From positions 310,001-374,000 of the forward strand of contig NZ_MSTQ01000001.1 of assembly GCF_001945365.1 (NCBI RefSeq): a DNA stretch of 64,000 nt, given 5' to 3'. Shown one piece after another: positions 28,442-38,195 of this stretch. A program made the translations under genes and the position numbers. The stretch comes from Pseudomonas reinekei. GTDB taxonomy: Bacteria > Pseudomonadota > Gammaproteobacteria > Pseudomonadales > Pseudomonadaceae. The notes under the pieces were generated by a model. It worked only from the letters and a program-made list of their open reading frames with translations. It ran no database searches and was not told the origin of the DNA. How positions within the stretch are numbered: the first letter of the stretch is position 1; each line of letters starts with the position of its first letter.

Positions 28442-29374
28442 TTACCTTGGAATTAAGGCTCCCGGCACCTGAATCACCCGGCTCGCCAAGCGGTGTCCTG
28501 CCTCGGCCGCCTCCACCGGGCTCCCGCCCTTGAGCCGTGAGGCCAGGTACGCGGCACTGAACGAATCCCCCGCCGCCGTCGTGTCCACCACCTGCTCGAC
28601 TTTCTGCGCCGGCACCTTGAATGACTCGCCCGCACAACGAATCAGGCACGCCTCGGCACCACGCTTGAGCACCACTTCCGGCGTGCCAATCTGCTCGTAC
28701 GCCTCAAACACTGCCTCGCAATCGGCAAAATGGAACAGCGCCTGCTCATCATCGACGGTCAGCAGCGCCAGGTCTACGTACGGCAAAACACTGCGATAGG
28801 CAGCCCGTGCCTCTTCAATCGAAGCCCAAAGCCGAGGCCGGTAATTGTTATCGAAGACGATCCGCGCATCACGCTGGCGGGCTTCGATCAAGGTTTCGAG
28901 CAACTTTTCCCGGCCTTTCACGCCCAGCACCGCCAGGGTGATGCCACTGAAATACAGCACATCGTAATCCGGCAGCGCCGCCAGGATCGGCGTGGCGGCC
29001 GGGGTGGTGAAGCAATCGCGCACGGCCGCTTCGTTGCGCCAATAGAGGAAACGGCGTTCGCCGGCGGCGTCGGTCTGAATGCAGTACAAACCCGGCAAAC
29101 GCCCGGGCAAACGCTGGACCATGCCCAATCCGATGTTTTCGTCGGACCAGCTCCGGCACATGGCATCGCTGAAACTGTCATCGCCCAGGGCGGTGACGTA
29201 GTCCACGCTGCCGGCGGTACCCAGCTCACGAGACAGGTAAACCGCAGTGTTCAAGGTATCGCCGCCGAAACTTTGTTGCAGGCTACCATCAGCGCGGTGT
29301 TGCAACTCGATCATGCATTCGCCGATCAGGGCGATGCGTGGGGTGTTGGGGCCGAGGGTGTTGATGGTGTTCAT
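28442..29374 (-). CDS. kdgK: PfkB-family sugar kinase, probable 2-dehydro-3-deoxygluconokinase
   Basis: 310 residues from ATG 29374 (an upstream extension to 29431 is unlikely). PfkB signatures: IALIGECMIELQ (N-terminal), GGDTLNTAVYLSRELG substrate-binding, and VDTTAAGDSFSAAYLA with the catalytic Asp and anion hole. The sequence resembles KDG kinases, which phosphorylate 2-keto-3-deoxygluconate to KDPG for Entner-Doudoroff aldolase. It is the last gene of the minus-strand operon and follows the deaminase gene by 25 bp, which supports a sugar-acid product upstream. The kinase family is certain; the KDG specificity is inferred. Confidence 0.8.
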   Translation of the reverse strand: MNTINTLGPNTPRIALIGECMIELQHRADGSLQQSFGGDTLNTAVYLSRELGTAGSVDYVTALGDDSFSDAMCRSWSDENIGLGMVQRLPGRLPGLYCIQTDAAGERRFLYWRNEAAVRDCFTTPAATPILAALPDYDVLYFSGITLAVLGVKGREKLLETLIEARQRDARIVFDNNYRPRLWASIEEARAAYRSVLPYVDLALLTVDDEQALFHFADCEAVFEAYEQIGTPEVVLKRGAEACLIRCAGESFKVPAQKVEQVVDTTAAGDSFSAAYLASRLKGGSPVEAAEAGHRLASRVIQVPGALIPR

Positions 29375-29399
29375 TCTTGTCGGGTCTCTGGTGTATCGC

Positions 29400-30617
29400 T
29401 TAGAAACAGGTTTGCATGGCCTCGATGACATTCAACTGTTCATCCACCAGACACCCCACGCGCCATTTGTCGAACGTCAGGCAAGGGTGCGAAGTACCAA
29501 ACGAAATGATATCGCCCACGCGCAATTCAACCCCCGGCGCCACGGTCATGAACGCGTGCTGGTCCATCACCGCCGTCACCTTGCAGGCGCCGACATCGTC
29601 CCCCTTGGCCGGCACCACGCCAGCCTTGTAACGCAGCAGCGGCACCGGCAAACCGGCGTCGTAGGCCACGTCGCGTTTACCCAGGGCAATCACCGCAAAA
29701 CCCGGCTCCGGCAACGACTGCACGTGCGCCCAGACTTCCAGCGCCGGCCGCAGCCCTTCGTGTAAATCGCTGCGACGGTCGAGGACGCAGCATTGCGCCT
29801 CCTTGTAGATGCCGTGGTCATGGGCAACGTAGCTGCCTGGACGCAACACGCTGAGGAAACGACCCGCCGCGTTTTGCGCCTCGAACTCTTCGGCAATCAA
29901 GTCGTACCAGGCCGAACCGGAAGCGCTGATGATCGGTTTGGCGATGGCGAACGCGCCGCTGTCCTGCAACTGCACCGCCAGGCGCACCAAAGACCCGGCA
30001 AACGCGCGGATGCCGCTGACGGCGTGATCACCGTGAATGACGCCTTCGTAGCCTTCGATCCCGGTCAGGGCCAGCGCCGGTTGCGCCGCAATGGCTTTGG
30101 CCAGGTCCAGCACTTCCTGCTCGCTGCGGCAACCGCAACGCCCGCCCACCACGCCGTACTCAATCATCACGTTCAGTCGCACGCCGCGCGAGGCGAAATA
30201 CGCGCCCAGGTCAGCGACGTTGTCCGGGTGATCGACCATGCAGTAAAAGTCGAAAGTCGGGTCAGCCAACAGATCCGCAATCAACGCCATGTTCGGCGTG
30301 CCGACCAGCTGGTTGGCCATCAACACCCGACGCACGCCATGGGCGTAGGCCGCGCGGGTTTGCGTGGCGCTGGCCAGGGTGATGCCCCAGGCACCGGCAT
30401 CCAGTTGTCGACGAAACAGCGCCGGGGTCATGCTGGTTTTGCCGTGGGGCGCGAGCTCAGCGCCACTGTTGCTGACAAAATCCTGCATCCAGCGGATGTT
30501 GTGCTCCAGCGCTTGGCGGTGCAGCACCAACGCAGGCAGGCTGACGTCGCGCACCAGGTTAGCGCCCGTATGGGCAAAGCCCTTTTCCACGGCGGCAGTA
30601 TTTTTGGCAGAAGACAT
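29400..30617 (-). CDS. fold-type III PLP-dependent amino acid deaminase (D-serine dehydratase / D-threonine aldolase-like)
   Basis: 405 residues from ATG 30617 (GAGGAG upstream). The alanine-racemase-like N-terminal barrel carries the PLP Lys60 in APHGKTSMTP, and the C-terminal domain has an H-x-C pair in SHPCLTFD, like the zinc ligands of eukaryotic-type D-serine dehydratase (D-threonine aldolase has H-x-D). That favours a dehydratase/deaminase that removes ammonia from a 2-amino-3-hydroxy acid over an aldolase. With RidA and a KDG-type kinase in the same operon, the substrate may be a 2-amino sugar acid such as D-glucosaminate. Substrate not established by the sequence. Confidence 0.8.
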   Translation of the reverse strand: MSSAKNTAAVEKGFAHTGANLVRDVSLPALVLHRQALEHNIRWMQDFVSNSGAELAPHGKTSMTPALFRRQLDAGAWGITLASATQTRAAYAHGVRRVLMANQLVGTPNMALIADLLADPTFDFYCMVDHPDNVADLGAYFASRGVRLNVMIEYGVVGGRCGCRSEQEVLDLAKAIAAQPALALTGIEGYEGVIHGDHAVSGIRAFAGSLVRLAVQLQDSGAFAIAKPIISASGSAWYDLIAEEFEAQNAAGRFLSVLRPGSYVAHDHGIYKEAQCCVLDRRSDLHEGLRPALEVWAHVQSLPEPGFAVIALGKRDVAYDAGLPVPLLRYKAGVVPAKGDDVGACKVTAVMDQHAFMTVAPGVELRVGDIISFGTSHPCLTFDKWRVGCLVDEQLNVIEAMQTCF

Positions 30618-30656
30618 GGTTGAACTCCTCACATTCGCGGCCACAGGTGGCCGCTG

Positions 30657-31436
30657 TTATTCGTTGATGCGACGGGCCAGGCTGTTGGCGCTGTCGATCA
30701 GCACCCGGCGATAGTCGTTGTAATTGTTCTTGGCATCGGCCCGGGGGGCGACGATGCACAGGGTCGCGATGGCCACGCCGTTCGCGTCTTTGACCGGGGC
30801 AGCGAAGCAATGGGTAAAGGTGTCGGCGACGCTATCGAAAGAGAAAAACCCATCGCGCCCGGCCTGACGGATTTCTTTCAGAAATTGCTCCAGCGGCAAA
30901 CGCTCGCCGTCAGGCAGAACGAAATCGTCGGGGTCGATCAGGTCAACGATTTGCTGGTCACTGAGGTGCGCCAGCAACAGGCGCCCGGACGCGGTCCAGG
31001 GAATCGGCGCGTTTTCGCCGATGTCCGAAGAAATACGGAAATGCCGCTCGCCCTCTTTCATCAATGCCACGGTGTATTTGCGGCCGTTGAGCAGGCACAT
31101 TTGCGCGGTTTCATGGGTCTGGCTGACGATTTCCTGCAGGGCGTAATCGGCCTCGCGGGTCAGGTCGAAATGCCGCAGATGCGCCTGCCCGAGGAAGTAC
31201 AGCTGGCGACCGAGGTAAACGTGACCGTCTTTGCCCACCGGTTCCAGAATCCTGCGCTCAAGCAATGACGCCACCAGTTCGTAGACCGTGGATTTGGGGC
31301 TGCCGATGCCGTTGGCGATGTCGTTCGGGCGCAGGGGCTGGCCGACTTCCTTGAGGAAATCGAGAATATCGAACGCCCGGTCCAGACCGCGTGCCCGGCG
31401 CTTGATGGTGTCTTCGGTCATTTCAGTGGTTCCCAT
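30657..31436 (-). CDS. IclR-family transcriptional regulator
   Basis: 259 residues (ATG 31436; ATG 31421 has a better-spaced GGGAA and is the alternative). An N-terminal winged helix-turn-helix (PNDIANGIGSPKSTVYELVASLLERR, split about residues 37-62) is followed by the IclR ligand-binding domain (TAQMCLLNGRKYTVALMKEG, IPWTASGRLLLA, CFAAPVKDANGVAIATLCIVAP). It lies between the transporter half and the enzyme half of the operon and likely responds to the imported substrate or its product. An ATTCCG-n6-CGGAAT operator upstream of the substrate-binding-protein gene fits IclR-type sites. Confidence 0.9.
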   Translation of the reverse strand: MGTTEMTEDTIKRRARGLDRAFDILDFLKEVGQPLRPNDIANGIGSPKSTVYELVASLLERRILEPVGKDGHVYLGRQLYFLGQAHLRHFDLTREADYALQEIVSQTHETAQMCLLNGRKYTVALMKEGERHFRISSDIGENAPIPWTASGRLLLAHLSDQQIVDLIDPDDFVLPDGERLPLEQFLKEIRQAGRDGFFSFDSVADTFTHCFAAPVKDANGVAIATLCIVAPRADAKNNYNDYRRVLIDSANSLARRINE

Positions 31437-31485
31437 TCAAAATGCCGGGAGTTTAACCAGAGTGATGCAGTGACGGTTAGGCCAC

Positions 31486-31552
31486 CTTTGCGAGCAGGCT
31501 CGCTCCCACCTTTGGAATGATCTCCCCTCTGGGAGCGAGCCTGCTCGCGAAG
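31486..31552. repeat. REP doublet (inverted pair)
   Basis: GCGAGCAGGCTCGCTCCCAC and GGGAGCGAGCCTGCTCGCG inverted copies between the RidA and IclR genes, inside the catabolic cluster. Confidence 0.9.
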
Positions 31553-31566
31553 AAGTCACCACGGAC

Positions 31567-31956
31567 TCAAGCCTTTTTCTTGTACGCAATGCAGTCGATC
31601 TCAACTTTGCAGTCGACCATCATGTTCGCCTGCACGCAGGCACGGGCCGGGGCGTGTTCAGGCTTGAAGTATTCGCCGAAGACCTTGTTGAAGCTGGTGA
31701 AATCCCGAGGGTCTTCCAGCCAGACCCCAGCACGCACCACGTCTTCCAGGCCATAACCGGCTTCTTCGAGAATCGCGATCAGGTTTTTCATGGTCTGGTG
31801 GGTCTGTTCGACGATGCCGCCAGTAATGATCTCGCCGTCCAACGCCGGCACCTGCCCGGACACGTGCAGCCAGCCATCGGCTTCAACGGCACGGGCGAAA
31901 GGACGAGGCGTGCCGCCTGCAGCGGCGCTGCCGGTGCCGTAACGCGTAATGCTCAT
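31567..31956 (-). CDS. RidA (YjgF/RutC) family enamine/imine deaminase
   Basis: 129 residues. RidA proteins hydrolyse reactive enamine or imine intermediates released by PLP dehydratases. The family core is present: YGTGSAAGGTPRPFARAVEADG, VSGQVPALDGEI, the QTHQTMKNL helix, the VWLEDPRDFTSFNKVF stretch and the catalytic Arg in PARACVQ. Adjacent to a PLP deaminase gene in the same operon, it likely finishes deamination of the same substrate. Confidence 0.92.
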   Translation of the reverse strand: MSITRYGTGSAAAGGTPRPFARAVEADGWLHVSGQVPALDGEIITGGIVEQTHQTMKNLIAILEEAGYGLEDVVRAGVWLEDPRDFTSFNKVFGEYFKPEHAPARACVQANMMVDCKVEIDCIAYKKKA

Positions 31957-31986
31957 GAGTGTTTCTCCTGATTGAAAATTAAAGGT

Positions 31987-32781
31987 TCAAAAACGCGTGT
32001 TTTTGAGAAATTCCGCCAGACGCGGCGATTGCGGGCGCTCGAACAATTCCTTGGGAGGCCCCTGCTCCTCGATGCGCCCCTGATTCATGAAAACGATCTT
32101 GTCCGAGACCTCGAAGGCAAAGCGCATTTCGTGGGTCACCAGCAGCATGGTCATGCCGTCTTCGGCCAGGCCCTTGATCACGTTGAGCACTTCGCCCACC
32201 AGTTCCGGGTCGAGGGCCGAGGTGACTTCGTCGAACAGCATCAGGCTCGGGTTCATCGCAATGGCCCGGGCAATCGCCACGCGCTGTTGCTGACCGCCGG
32301 ACAACTGACCGGGAAAGTGATCGCGGCGCTCCAGCAGGCCGACCCGCTCCAGCCATTTCTCCGCCAGGGCCACGGCCTCGTCCTTGTGCAGTTTTTTCAC
32401 TTTGAGCAAGCCAAGGGTGACGTTCTGCAACGCGGTCAGGTGCGGGAACAGGTTGAACTGCTGGAACGCCATGCCGGTCATGGCGCGATGACGGGCAATG
32501 ACTTTTTCCGGGTGGCGGATACGCTTGCCGTTGACTTCGTCATAGCCGATGGACTCACCGTCGAGCAGGATCTGCCCGCCCTGGAATTCTTCGAGCATGT
32601 TCACGCAACGCAGCAGCGTGGTCTTGCCCGAGCCGCTGGAGCCGATCAACGTCACCACGTTGCCGCGCTGCAGGGTCAGGTCGACGCCCTTGAGCACTTC
32701 GAGCTGGTCGTAACACTTGTGCAGGCCACGAATGTCCAGCAGCGGCTGGCCGTTTTGGGTATTGGATTGAACGTGAGTCAT
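31987..32781 (-). CDS. polar amino acid ABC transporter ATP-binding protein
   Basis: 264 residues, GlnQ/HisP class: Walker [13 protein letters not shown] (about residue 40), Q-loop [13 protein letters not shown], signature [14 protein letters not shown] and Walker [14 protein letters not shown], with the switch His in LLVTHEM. The start overlaps the stop of the permease gene (32778) by 4 bp, so it is translationally coupled. Confidence 0.93.
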   Translation of the reverse strand: MTHVQSNTQNGQPLLDIRGLHKCYDQLEVLKGVDLTLQRGNVVTLIGSSGSGKTTLLRCVNMLEEFQGGQILLDGESIGYDEVNGKRIRHPEKVIARHRAMTGMAFQQFNLFPHLTALQNVTLGLLKVKKLHKDEAVALAEKWLERVGLLERRDHFPGQLSGGQQQRVAIARAIAMNPSLMLFDEVTSALDPELVGEVLNVIKGLAEDGMTMLLVTHEMRFAFEVSDKIVFMNQGRIEEQGPPKELFERPQSPRLAEFLKNTRF

Positions 32782-33440
32782 GGCAAGGCCACCCGCTTTT
32801 CAATGTGCCGGCCGAGTAATTCGATGCCGAAGTTGATGACGAAGAACAGAAATCCGGCGAACAGGTAAAACTCCAGGGTCATGAAGTTGCGGGCGATGAT
32901 CTGCTGAGTGCTGAGCAGCAGCTCGGCCACGCCGATCACCGACAGCAGCGTCGAGGCCTTGACGATCTCAGTGGACGAGTTGACCCAGGTCGGCAGGATC
33001 TGCCGCAGCGCCTGAGGCAACAGCACGTAGCCCAGGGACTGGTAGAACGTGAGGCCGATGGCCTTGCTCGCTTCCATCTGCCCACGGGGCAATGCCTGCA
33101 ACGCACCGCGCACGATCTCGGCGACGTGGGAACCGCAGAACAGCGTCAGCCCCAAAGCACCGGCCTGGAACGCGCTGATTTGCCAACCCAGTGCCGGCGC
33201 CATGTAGAAGCACGCCAGCACCAGCACAAACACTGGCGTGCCGCGAATCACGTCCACGTAAAAACGAAACGGCGCGCGCATCCAGAACTTGCCGTAGGTC
33301 AGCACCAGACCGGCAAACACGCCGACCACCGTGCCGAGCAAAATCGCCAGCGCGGACACCTGCACACTGGTCAAAAAGCCTTGCCAGAGCGGCTCACGTG
33401 CAATCCACAACTCATGCAACCAACTGGGGGATTCGTACAT
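32778..33440 (-). CDS. polar amino acid ABC transporter permease (second)
   Basis: 220 residues with five predicted membrane spans; the HisM/GlnP-type EAA loop is [25 protein letters not shown] (about residues 141-165). It overlaps the ATPase gene and follows the other permease by 8 bp. Confidence 0.92.
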   Translation of the reverse strand: MYESPSWLHELWIAREPLWQGFLTSVQVSALAILLGTVVGVFAGLVLTYGKFWMRAPFRFYVDVIRGTPVFVLVLACFYMAPALGWQISAFQAGALGLTLFCGSHVAEIVRGALQALPRGQMEASKAIGLTFYQSLGYVLLPQALRQILPTWVNSSTEIVKASTLLSVIGVAELLLSTQQIIARNFMTLEFYLFAGFLFFVINFGIELLGRHIEKRVALP

Positions 33441-33448
33441 GGGGCCTC

Positions 33449-34111
33449 CTATCGGCGGATTGCCAGACGCTGCTCGAGGTAACGCAGCATCATGGCAATG
33501 AGGTAGCAGGCCGCGACATACAACGCCGTGGTCACCAGCCAGGTTTCGATCACCCGGTAGCTTTCGACATTGATCTTGCGCGCGTAATAGGTCAGTTCAG
33601 GTACGGCAATCGCGGCCGCCAGCGAGGTGTCCTTGAACAGCGAAATGAAGTTGTTCGACAGCGCCGGCAGCACGTTGCGCAGCATCACCGGCACGGTGAC
33701 ATAAGCCTTGACCTGCCATTCGCCCAAGCCGATCGCCAGGCCTGCTTCACGCTGGCCCTTGGGAATGCTCAGCAGCCCGCCGCGGAACACTTCGGTCAGG
33801 TACGCCCCGGCATACAACGACAGGGTGATGATGAACGACGGGATCTTGTCCAGACGAATCCCCAGGCTCGGCAACGCAAAGTAGATCAACAGAATCAACA
33901 CCAGAATCGGCGTGTTACGGACCACCGTGACATACACCGATGCCAGCACCCGCAACGCGCGGTGCTTCGACAACAAAGCAAACGCCATCAGCAGGCCGAT
34001 CACGCAGCCGATGGCGATCGACACCAGCGCCAGCTCCAGGCCCAGACCGAGCCCCGCCAGCAAGGTGTCGAAATCGCGCCAAACGGCGGCAAAGTTCAAC
34101 TGATAGTTCAT
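33449..34111 (-). CDS. polar amino acid ABC transporter permease (first)
   Basis: 220 residues, HisQ/GlnP-type with membrane spans (LGLELALVSIAIGCVIGLLMAF; VRNTPILVLILLIYFALPSL) and EAA loop REAGLAIGLGEWQVKAYVTVPVMLR. Forms a heterodimer with the permease at 32778-33440. Confidence 0.92.
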   Translation of the reverse strand: MNYQLNFAAVWRDFDTLLAGLGLGLELALVSIAIGCVIGLLMAFALLSKHRALRVLASVYVTVVRNTPILVLILLIYFALPSLGIRLDKIPSFIITLSLYAGAYLTEVFRGGLLSIPKGQREAGLAIGLGEWQVKAYVTVPVMLRNVLPALSNNFISLFKDTSLAAAIAVPELTYYARKINVESYRVIETWLVTTALYVAACYLIAMMLRYLEQRLAIRR

Positions 34112-34162
34112 GGTCGGCAGTACCTTGAGCGGGGCGCATGGCAGCGCCCCACTCTCACGGGA

Positions 34163-35011
34163 TCATTTGAATTCGACAGGGAAACCGATGGCAGGAGACG
34201 GCAGATCTACGCCAAACCACTGCTTGAACGATGCCGCGTAAGTCGGGAACTCGACGCCGGTCATGGCTTCATGCAGGGCCGTGTTGACGAAGTTCAGCCA
34301 GTCCTGATCGCCGCGCTTGACCGCGCAGGCGTAGGTTTGCGGACTCCAGGCGTAGGCCGGGCTGCGATAGCGTCCGGCGTTCTGCACCATCAGGTATTTC
34401 ACCGAAGACTGGTCGGTGGCCGCCGCATCGGCGCGTCCGGAGTTCACGGCCTGATACATCAGGTCAACGCTGTCGTACTGATCAACCTTGGCCTTGGGCA
34501 ACGCCTGGTGCACCAACTCTTCGGCATAGACGTTCTGCAGCACCGCCACGGTCAGGCCATCGCCGGCGGCTTGCATGTCCTCGATTTCCTTGTACTTGCT
34601 GTTGGCCGGCAGCAACAGGCCAACACCTTCGCGGTAGTAAGGCAGGGTAAACGCCACTTGCTGTGCACGGCTCGCCGTCACGGTGATGAACTGGCAGCTC
34701 ATGTCGACTTTGTCGGTCAGCAGGTTGGGAATCCGCGCATCGGACGACTGCACCACGAACTCGACCTTGCTCGGGTCATTGAACAACCCTTTGGCCACGA
34801 TGCGCGCAATGTCGATATCAAAGCCCTGCAACTTGCCATCCGCTCCCTGGAAATGCCACGGCGCATTGGTACTGCCGGTGCCCACAATCAGCTTGCCACG
34901 GGCCAGAACACTGTCGAGCTTACTGTCCGCTGCCTGGGCCACACCCATGGCAGCAGCCGAAGCTGCGAAAAGAAAAACACACGCTTTGAAAAAGGAAGGT
35001 CGGCGATGCAT
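34163..35011 (-). CDS. periplasmic amino acid-binding protein of the ABC transporter
   Basis: 282 residues from ATG 35011, preceded by GGAG at 9 nt. A signal peptide (KACVFLFAASAAAMGVAQA, cleaved at QAADSK) is followed by a family 3 solute-binding domain: GKLIVGTGSTNAPWHFQGAD, LQGFDIDIARIVAKGLF, the CQFITVTASRAQQVAFTLPYY block and QTYACAVKRGDQDWLNFVN. First gene of the operon. Ligand unknown; the downstream enzymes suggest an amino or amino-sugar acid. Confidence 0.92.
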   Translation of the reverse strand: MHRRPSFFKACVFLFAASAAAMGVAQAADSKLDSVLARGKLIVGTGSTNAPWHFQGADGKLQGFDIDIARIVAKGLFNDPSKVEFVVQSSDARIPNLLTDKVDMSCQFITVTASRAQQVAFTLPYYREGVGLLLPANSKYKEIEDMQAAGDGLTVAVLQNVYAEELVHQALPKAKVDQYDSVDLMYQAVNSGRADAAATDQSSVKYLMVQNAGRYRSPAYAWSPQTYACAVKRGDQDWLNFVNTALHEAMTGVEFPTYAASFKQWFGVDLPSPAIGFPVEFK

Positions 35012-35035
35012 GGCAAGCACTCCAGGATGATGTTT

Positions 35036-35073
35036 ATTCCGCTATACCGGAATATGGTATGTAACAACGGAAT
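35036..35073 (-). promoter_or_regulatory. probable IclR-type operator with three half-sites
   Basis: ATTCCG (35036-35041) and CGGAAT (35048-35053) form an inverted pair with a 6-bp spacer, and a third CGGAAT lies at 35068-35073, exactly 20 bp from the second. It sits 25-62 bp ahead of the substrate-binding-protein start, the usual location for an operator of the co-encoded IclR regulator. Confidence 0.6.
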
Positions 35074-35249
35074 AGACAGCAGAAAGTGTGCCACAGGATG
35101 TGGGCGGAATGTAGGGGGGATTGAAAGTGTTTTGAATCAGGGGGATGGAATGATGTGAGGAAAAGGCGTTACCAAAAGAGACGCTGGCGTAGCGCTACCG
35201 TTGGCTACGGATGGCGGGTAGCGGGTTCACAAATAGTGCTTAGGTGTTT

Positions 35250-35352
35250 CTGTGGGAGCGAGCCTGCTCGTGATGGACGTCAACGATAACGCAGGCAGTT
35301 TGAATGCCCGCGTTGTACGGCCGTTTTTCCCGAGCAGGCTCGCTCCTGCGGG
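35250..35352. repeat. REP doublet (inverted pair)
   Basis: GTGGGAGCGAGCCTGCTCGTG and CCCGAGCAGGCTCGCTCCTGC in inverted orientation, between the ABC operon and the TerC-type gene. Confidence 0.85.
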
Positions 35353-35375
35353 TTCAGCGCCGGCCAGGGGTACAA

Positions 35376-36935
35376 TCACCCGCCGACGCGATTGAGGAAC
35401 ACCCGCGTCACCCGCCGCTCTTCAACCTTCAGGACCGTCATCCGCCAGCCTTCCCACTCATGGCTGTCACCGATCATCGGCAGGCGATCGAGCAGGCTGA
35501 CCACCAAACCGGCGAGGGTCTGATAGTCCTCGGTAGGCTCGGCGGCAAACCCGGTGCGCTGGCGAACCCGCGCCAGGTTCAATGCGCCGCTGACCACGAA
35601 CCCGCCCTTCTCCTCGACCACGTCCGGGCCTTCGATTTCACTGGCGTCGGGCAATTCACCGGCAATCGACTCGAGGATGTCGGTCATGGTCAACACGCCG
35701 ACGAAGTCACCGAATTCATTGACCACAAACGCAATGTGCGTCGACGCCTTGCGCATCTGCTCCAGGGCATTGAGGATCGAATAGCTCTCCAGCAGGTTGA
35801 TGGTCTGGCGCGCCAGGTGCGCAAGATCCGGTTCGTTACCGGCCAGGAACTCCTTCAACAGTTCCTTCTTGTGCACGAAGCCCAGCGGTTCATCCACGGC
35901 ACCGTCGCGGATCAGCGGCAAGCGCGAGTAAGACGAATGCATCAGCCGCGTGCGAATGGCCTCGGCGTTGTCGGCCAGGTCGATAAGATCGACATCGGCG
36001 CGCACCGTCATCAACGTGCGGATCGGTCGTTCAGCCAGTTGCAACACACCGCTGATCATCACCCGCTCACGACGGTCGAACAGCTCTTCGTTCGGCGCCT
36101 CGCCGTTGTCGAGCATGTCGGCGATTTCCTCACCGACTTCTTCCACCGCCAGTTTGCGCCCGCCCAGCAGGCGCATCACTGCGTGAGCGGTACGTTCGCG
36201 CATCGGTCGCAGGCCCTGCATCGAGCGCTTGCGCCGGGCCCGGGCGATCTGGTTGAAGACTTCAATCAGGATCGAGAAACCGATGGCCGCATACAGATAG
36301 CCCTTCGGAATATGGAAGCCCAGGCCTTCGGCCGTCAGCGCAAAACCGATCATCATCAGGAAGCCCAGGCAGAGCATGATCACCGTCGGGTGGGCGTTGA
36401 CGAATCGGGTCAGCGGCTTGCTGGCAACGATCATCAGGCCAATGGAAATGATCACCGCGATCATCATCACCGACAGCTCATCGACCATGCCCACTGCCGT
36501 GATCACCGCGTCGAGGGAGAACACCGCGTCCAGCACTACGATTTGCGCAACGATGGGCCAGAACAGCGCATAGGCGGTATTGGACGAACGCTGGCCGACA
36601 TGGCCTTCGAGCCGTTCGTGCAGTTCCATGGTGGCTTTGAACAGCAGGAACACACCACCGAACAGCATGATCAGGTCACGCCCGGAGAAACTCTTGTCGA
36701 ACACCTCGAACAGCGGCTGCGTCAGGGTCACCAGCCACGAAATACTCGCCAGCAGGCCCAGGCGCATCAGCAACGCGAGGGACAAACCGATGATCCGCGC
36801 ACGATCGCGTTGGTGCGGCGGCAATTTGTCCGCGAGGATCGCGATAAACACCAGGTTGTCGATGCCCAGTACCAGTTCCAGCACAATCAGTGTCAACAAG
36901 CCCAGCCACGCGGTGGGGTCAGCTAACCATTCCAT
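35376..36935 (-). CDS. TerC-family integral membrane protein with CBS pair and CorC/HlyC domain
   Basis: 519 residues. The N-terminal half is a TerC domain: [24 protein letters not shown] near residue 15, with acidic residues inside spans ([16 protein letters not shown]) that may bind metal ions. It is followed by a CBS pair ([38 protein letters not shown]) and the C-terminal CorC/HlyC transporter-associated domain ([18 protein letters not shown]). This architecture matches YoaE/YegH-type proteins; a metal-export or envelope role is inferred for the family, not shown. Confidence 0.88.
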   Translation of the reverse strand: MEWLADPTAWLGLLTLIVLELVLGIDNLVFIAILADKLPPHQRDRARIIGLSLALLMRLGLLASISWLVTLTQPLFEVFDKSFSGRDLIMLFGGVFLLFKATMELHERLEGHVGQRSSNTAYALFWPIVAQIVVLDAVFSLDAVITAVGMVDELSVMMIAVIISIGLMIVASKPLTRFVNAHPTVIMLCLGFLMMIGFALTAEGLGFHIPKGYLYAAIGFSILIEVFNQIARARRKRSMQGLRPMRERTAHAVMRLLGGRKLAVEEVGEEIADMLDNGEAPNEELFDRRERVMISGVLQLAERPIRTLMTVRADVDLIDLADNAEAIRTRLMHSSYSRLPLIRDGAVDEPLGFVHKKELLKEFLAGNEPDLAHLARQTINLLESYSILNALEQMRKASTHIAFVVNEFGDFVGVLTMTDILESIAGELPDASEIEGPDVVEEKGGFVVSGALNLARVRQRTGFAAEPTEDYQTLAGLVVSLLDRLPMIGDSHEWEGWRMTVLKVEERRVTRVFLNRVGG

Positions 36936-37200
36936 AAAAACGTCTCGATCTCTTCAGTGAATTCAGAATGCCGAGCACGGCAAGGCGCGGCACAGAGGCC
37001 GTGAAGCTGCAATGTCGGGGGAAAACGGAAGCCAAAAGACCGGGTGTTTCGCGTGCATCAAGACCGCGCAATGGCACGTGGGGAAAGGATAACTGGGAGG
37101 CTCCGAGAGGGTGTTCATGCAAGTCCTGAATGGAAAAATGGACTTGAATCGTACAGGCGAAAGTGACGAATCCTACAGCCCGAAATCATTTCAAGATCTG

Positions 37201-37222
37201 TAGGAGCAAGCTTGCTCGCGAT
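37201..37222. repeat. single REP element
   Basis: TAGGAGCAAGCTTGCTCGCG, one copy without an inverted partner, just beyond the LysR gene stop. The rest of the 290-bp interval 36936-37226 shows no ORF or promoter I can support. Confidence 0.7.
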
Positions 37223-37226
37223 GCTT

Positions 37227-38093
37227 TCAGCTGTTTTTTACCTGCTCGATATAGCGGACCACGGCCGGCGACTTCTCGAACCGCCGATGAATCAACGCCA
37301 GCCAAGACACTGCCTGGCAATCCGGGATCTGCCGATACACCACATCCGGCAGACTGACATGCCCGACCACCGACGCCGGCACCACCGCCACGCCCTGCCC
37401 CAGCGAAACCAACGCGATCACCGCGACCAGTCCGCCCGGCTGCGCCCCCAGCTTCGGTACAAAACCACCCTGCGCGGCCACCTGCAAAGTACCGGCCATT
37501 TGCTCGGGGAGGATGAAGTTTTCGTTTTGCAAGTGCACCGACGTGATCATCGGCAGCCGGTTGAGCCACGAATCGACCGGTAACGCCAACACAAAGCCTT
37601 CTTCATTGAGCCGGACACTTTCGATACCGTCGGGCAACGCCAACGGACAGCGGACATAACCCAGATCGAAACGCCCCTCAAGGATCATGTTCGGCAGGTT
37701 GGCCATGGGGCTTTCCCGCACATTGAGGCTGACATCCGGGAATTCACCGGCAAAACCCCGCACCTGTTTTTGCAGCATGCCGGAGTACACCGCCGAAGCC
37801 ACATAACCCAGCTCGATATGCCCGACTTCGCCGCGACCGGCACGCCGGGCATTGCGTTGCGCAGACTCGAATTGTCGAACCGTGGCTTCGGCTTCGATCA
37901 TCAGCGTCGCACCGGCCTCAGTCAGGCTGACATCGCGCGACTGACGCAAAAACAGACGCGCCCCCAATTCCGCTTCCATGTCCTGAATCTGCCGGGTCAG
38001 GGTCGGCGGCGCGATACCCAATTGCTCGGCGGCACGGGTGAAATTGCGCTGCCGGGCGACGGCGAGGAAATAGCGGAAGTGGCGGATGTCCAT
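37227..38093 (-). CDS. LysR-family transcriptional regulator
   Basis: 288 residues. An N-terminal winged helix-turn-helix (MDIRHFRYFLAVARQRNFTRAA, PTLTRQIQDMEAELGARLF) is followed by a LysR substrate-binding domain (VGHIELGYVASAVYSGML, RFDLGYVRCPLALP). It is divergent from the MFS exporter gene across 102 bp, the common arrangement for a LysR protein that controls its neighbour. Effector unknown. Confidence 0.93.
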   Translation of the reverse strand: MDIRHFRYFLAVARQRNFTRAAEQLGIAPPTLTRQIQDMEAELGARLFLRQSRDVSLTEAGATLMIEAEATVRQFESAQRNARRAGRGEVGHIELGYVASAVYSGMLQKQVRGFAGEFPDVSLNVRESPMANLPNMILEGRFDLGYVRCPLALPDGIESVRLNEEGFVLALPVDSWLNRLPMITSVHLQNENFILPEQMAGTLQVAAQGGFVPKLGAQPGGLVAVIALVSLGQGVAVVPASVVGHVSLPDVVYRQIPDCQAVSWLALIHRRFEKSPAVVRYIEQVKNS

Positions 38094-38195
38094 GGTGCAT
38101 TAGCTCAAAGGTAATGAAGTGATGGGGCGCGCCTAACAAAGACACCGACAGCCAGCGATAAGCTGCACGAACCGTCACAGTAGAGAACCCTGGCC

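Noticed and set aside
33191..35158. 655-codon plus-strand ORF
   Set aside because: Antisense to the amino-acid ABC transporter genes, low-complexity Gln/Arg/His-rich translation.
35304..36926. 540-codon plus-strand ORF
   Set aside because: Antisense to the TerC/CBS gene with Gln/His-rich low-complexity translation.
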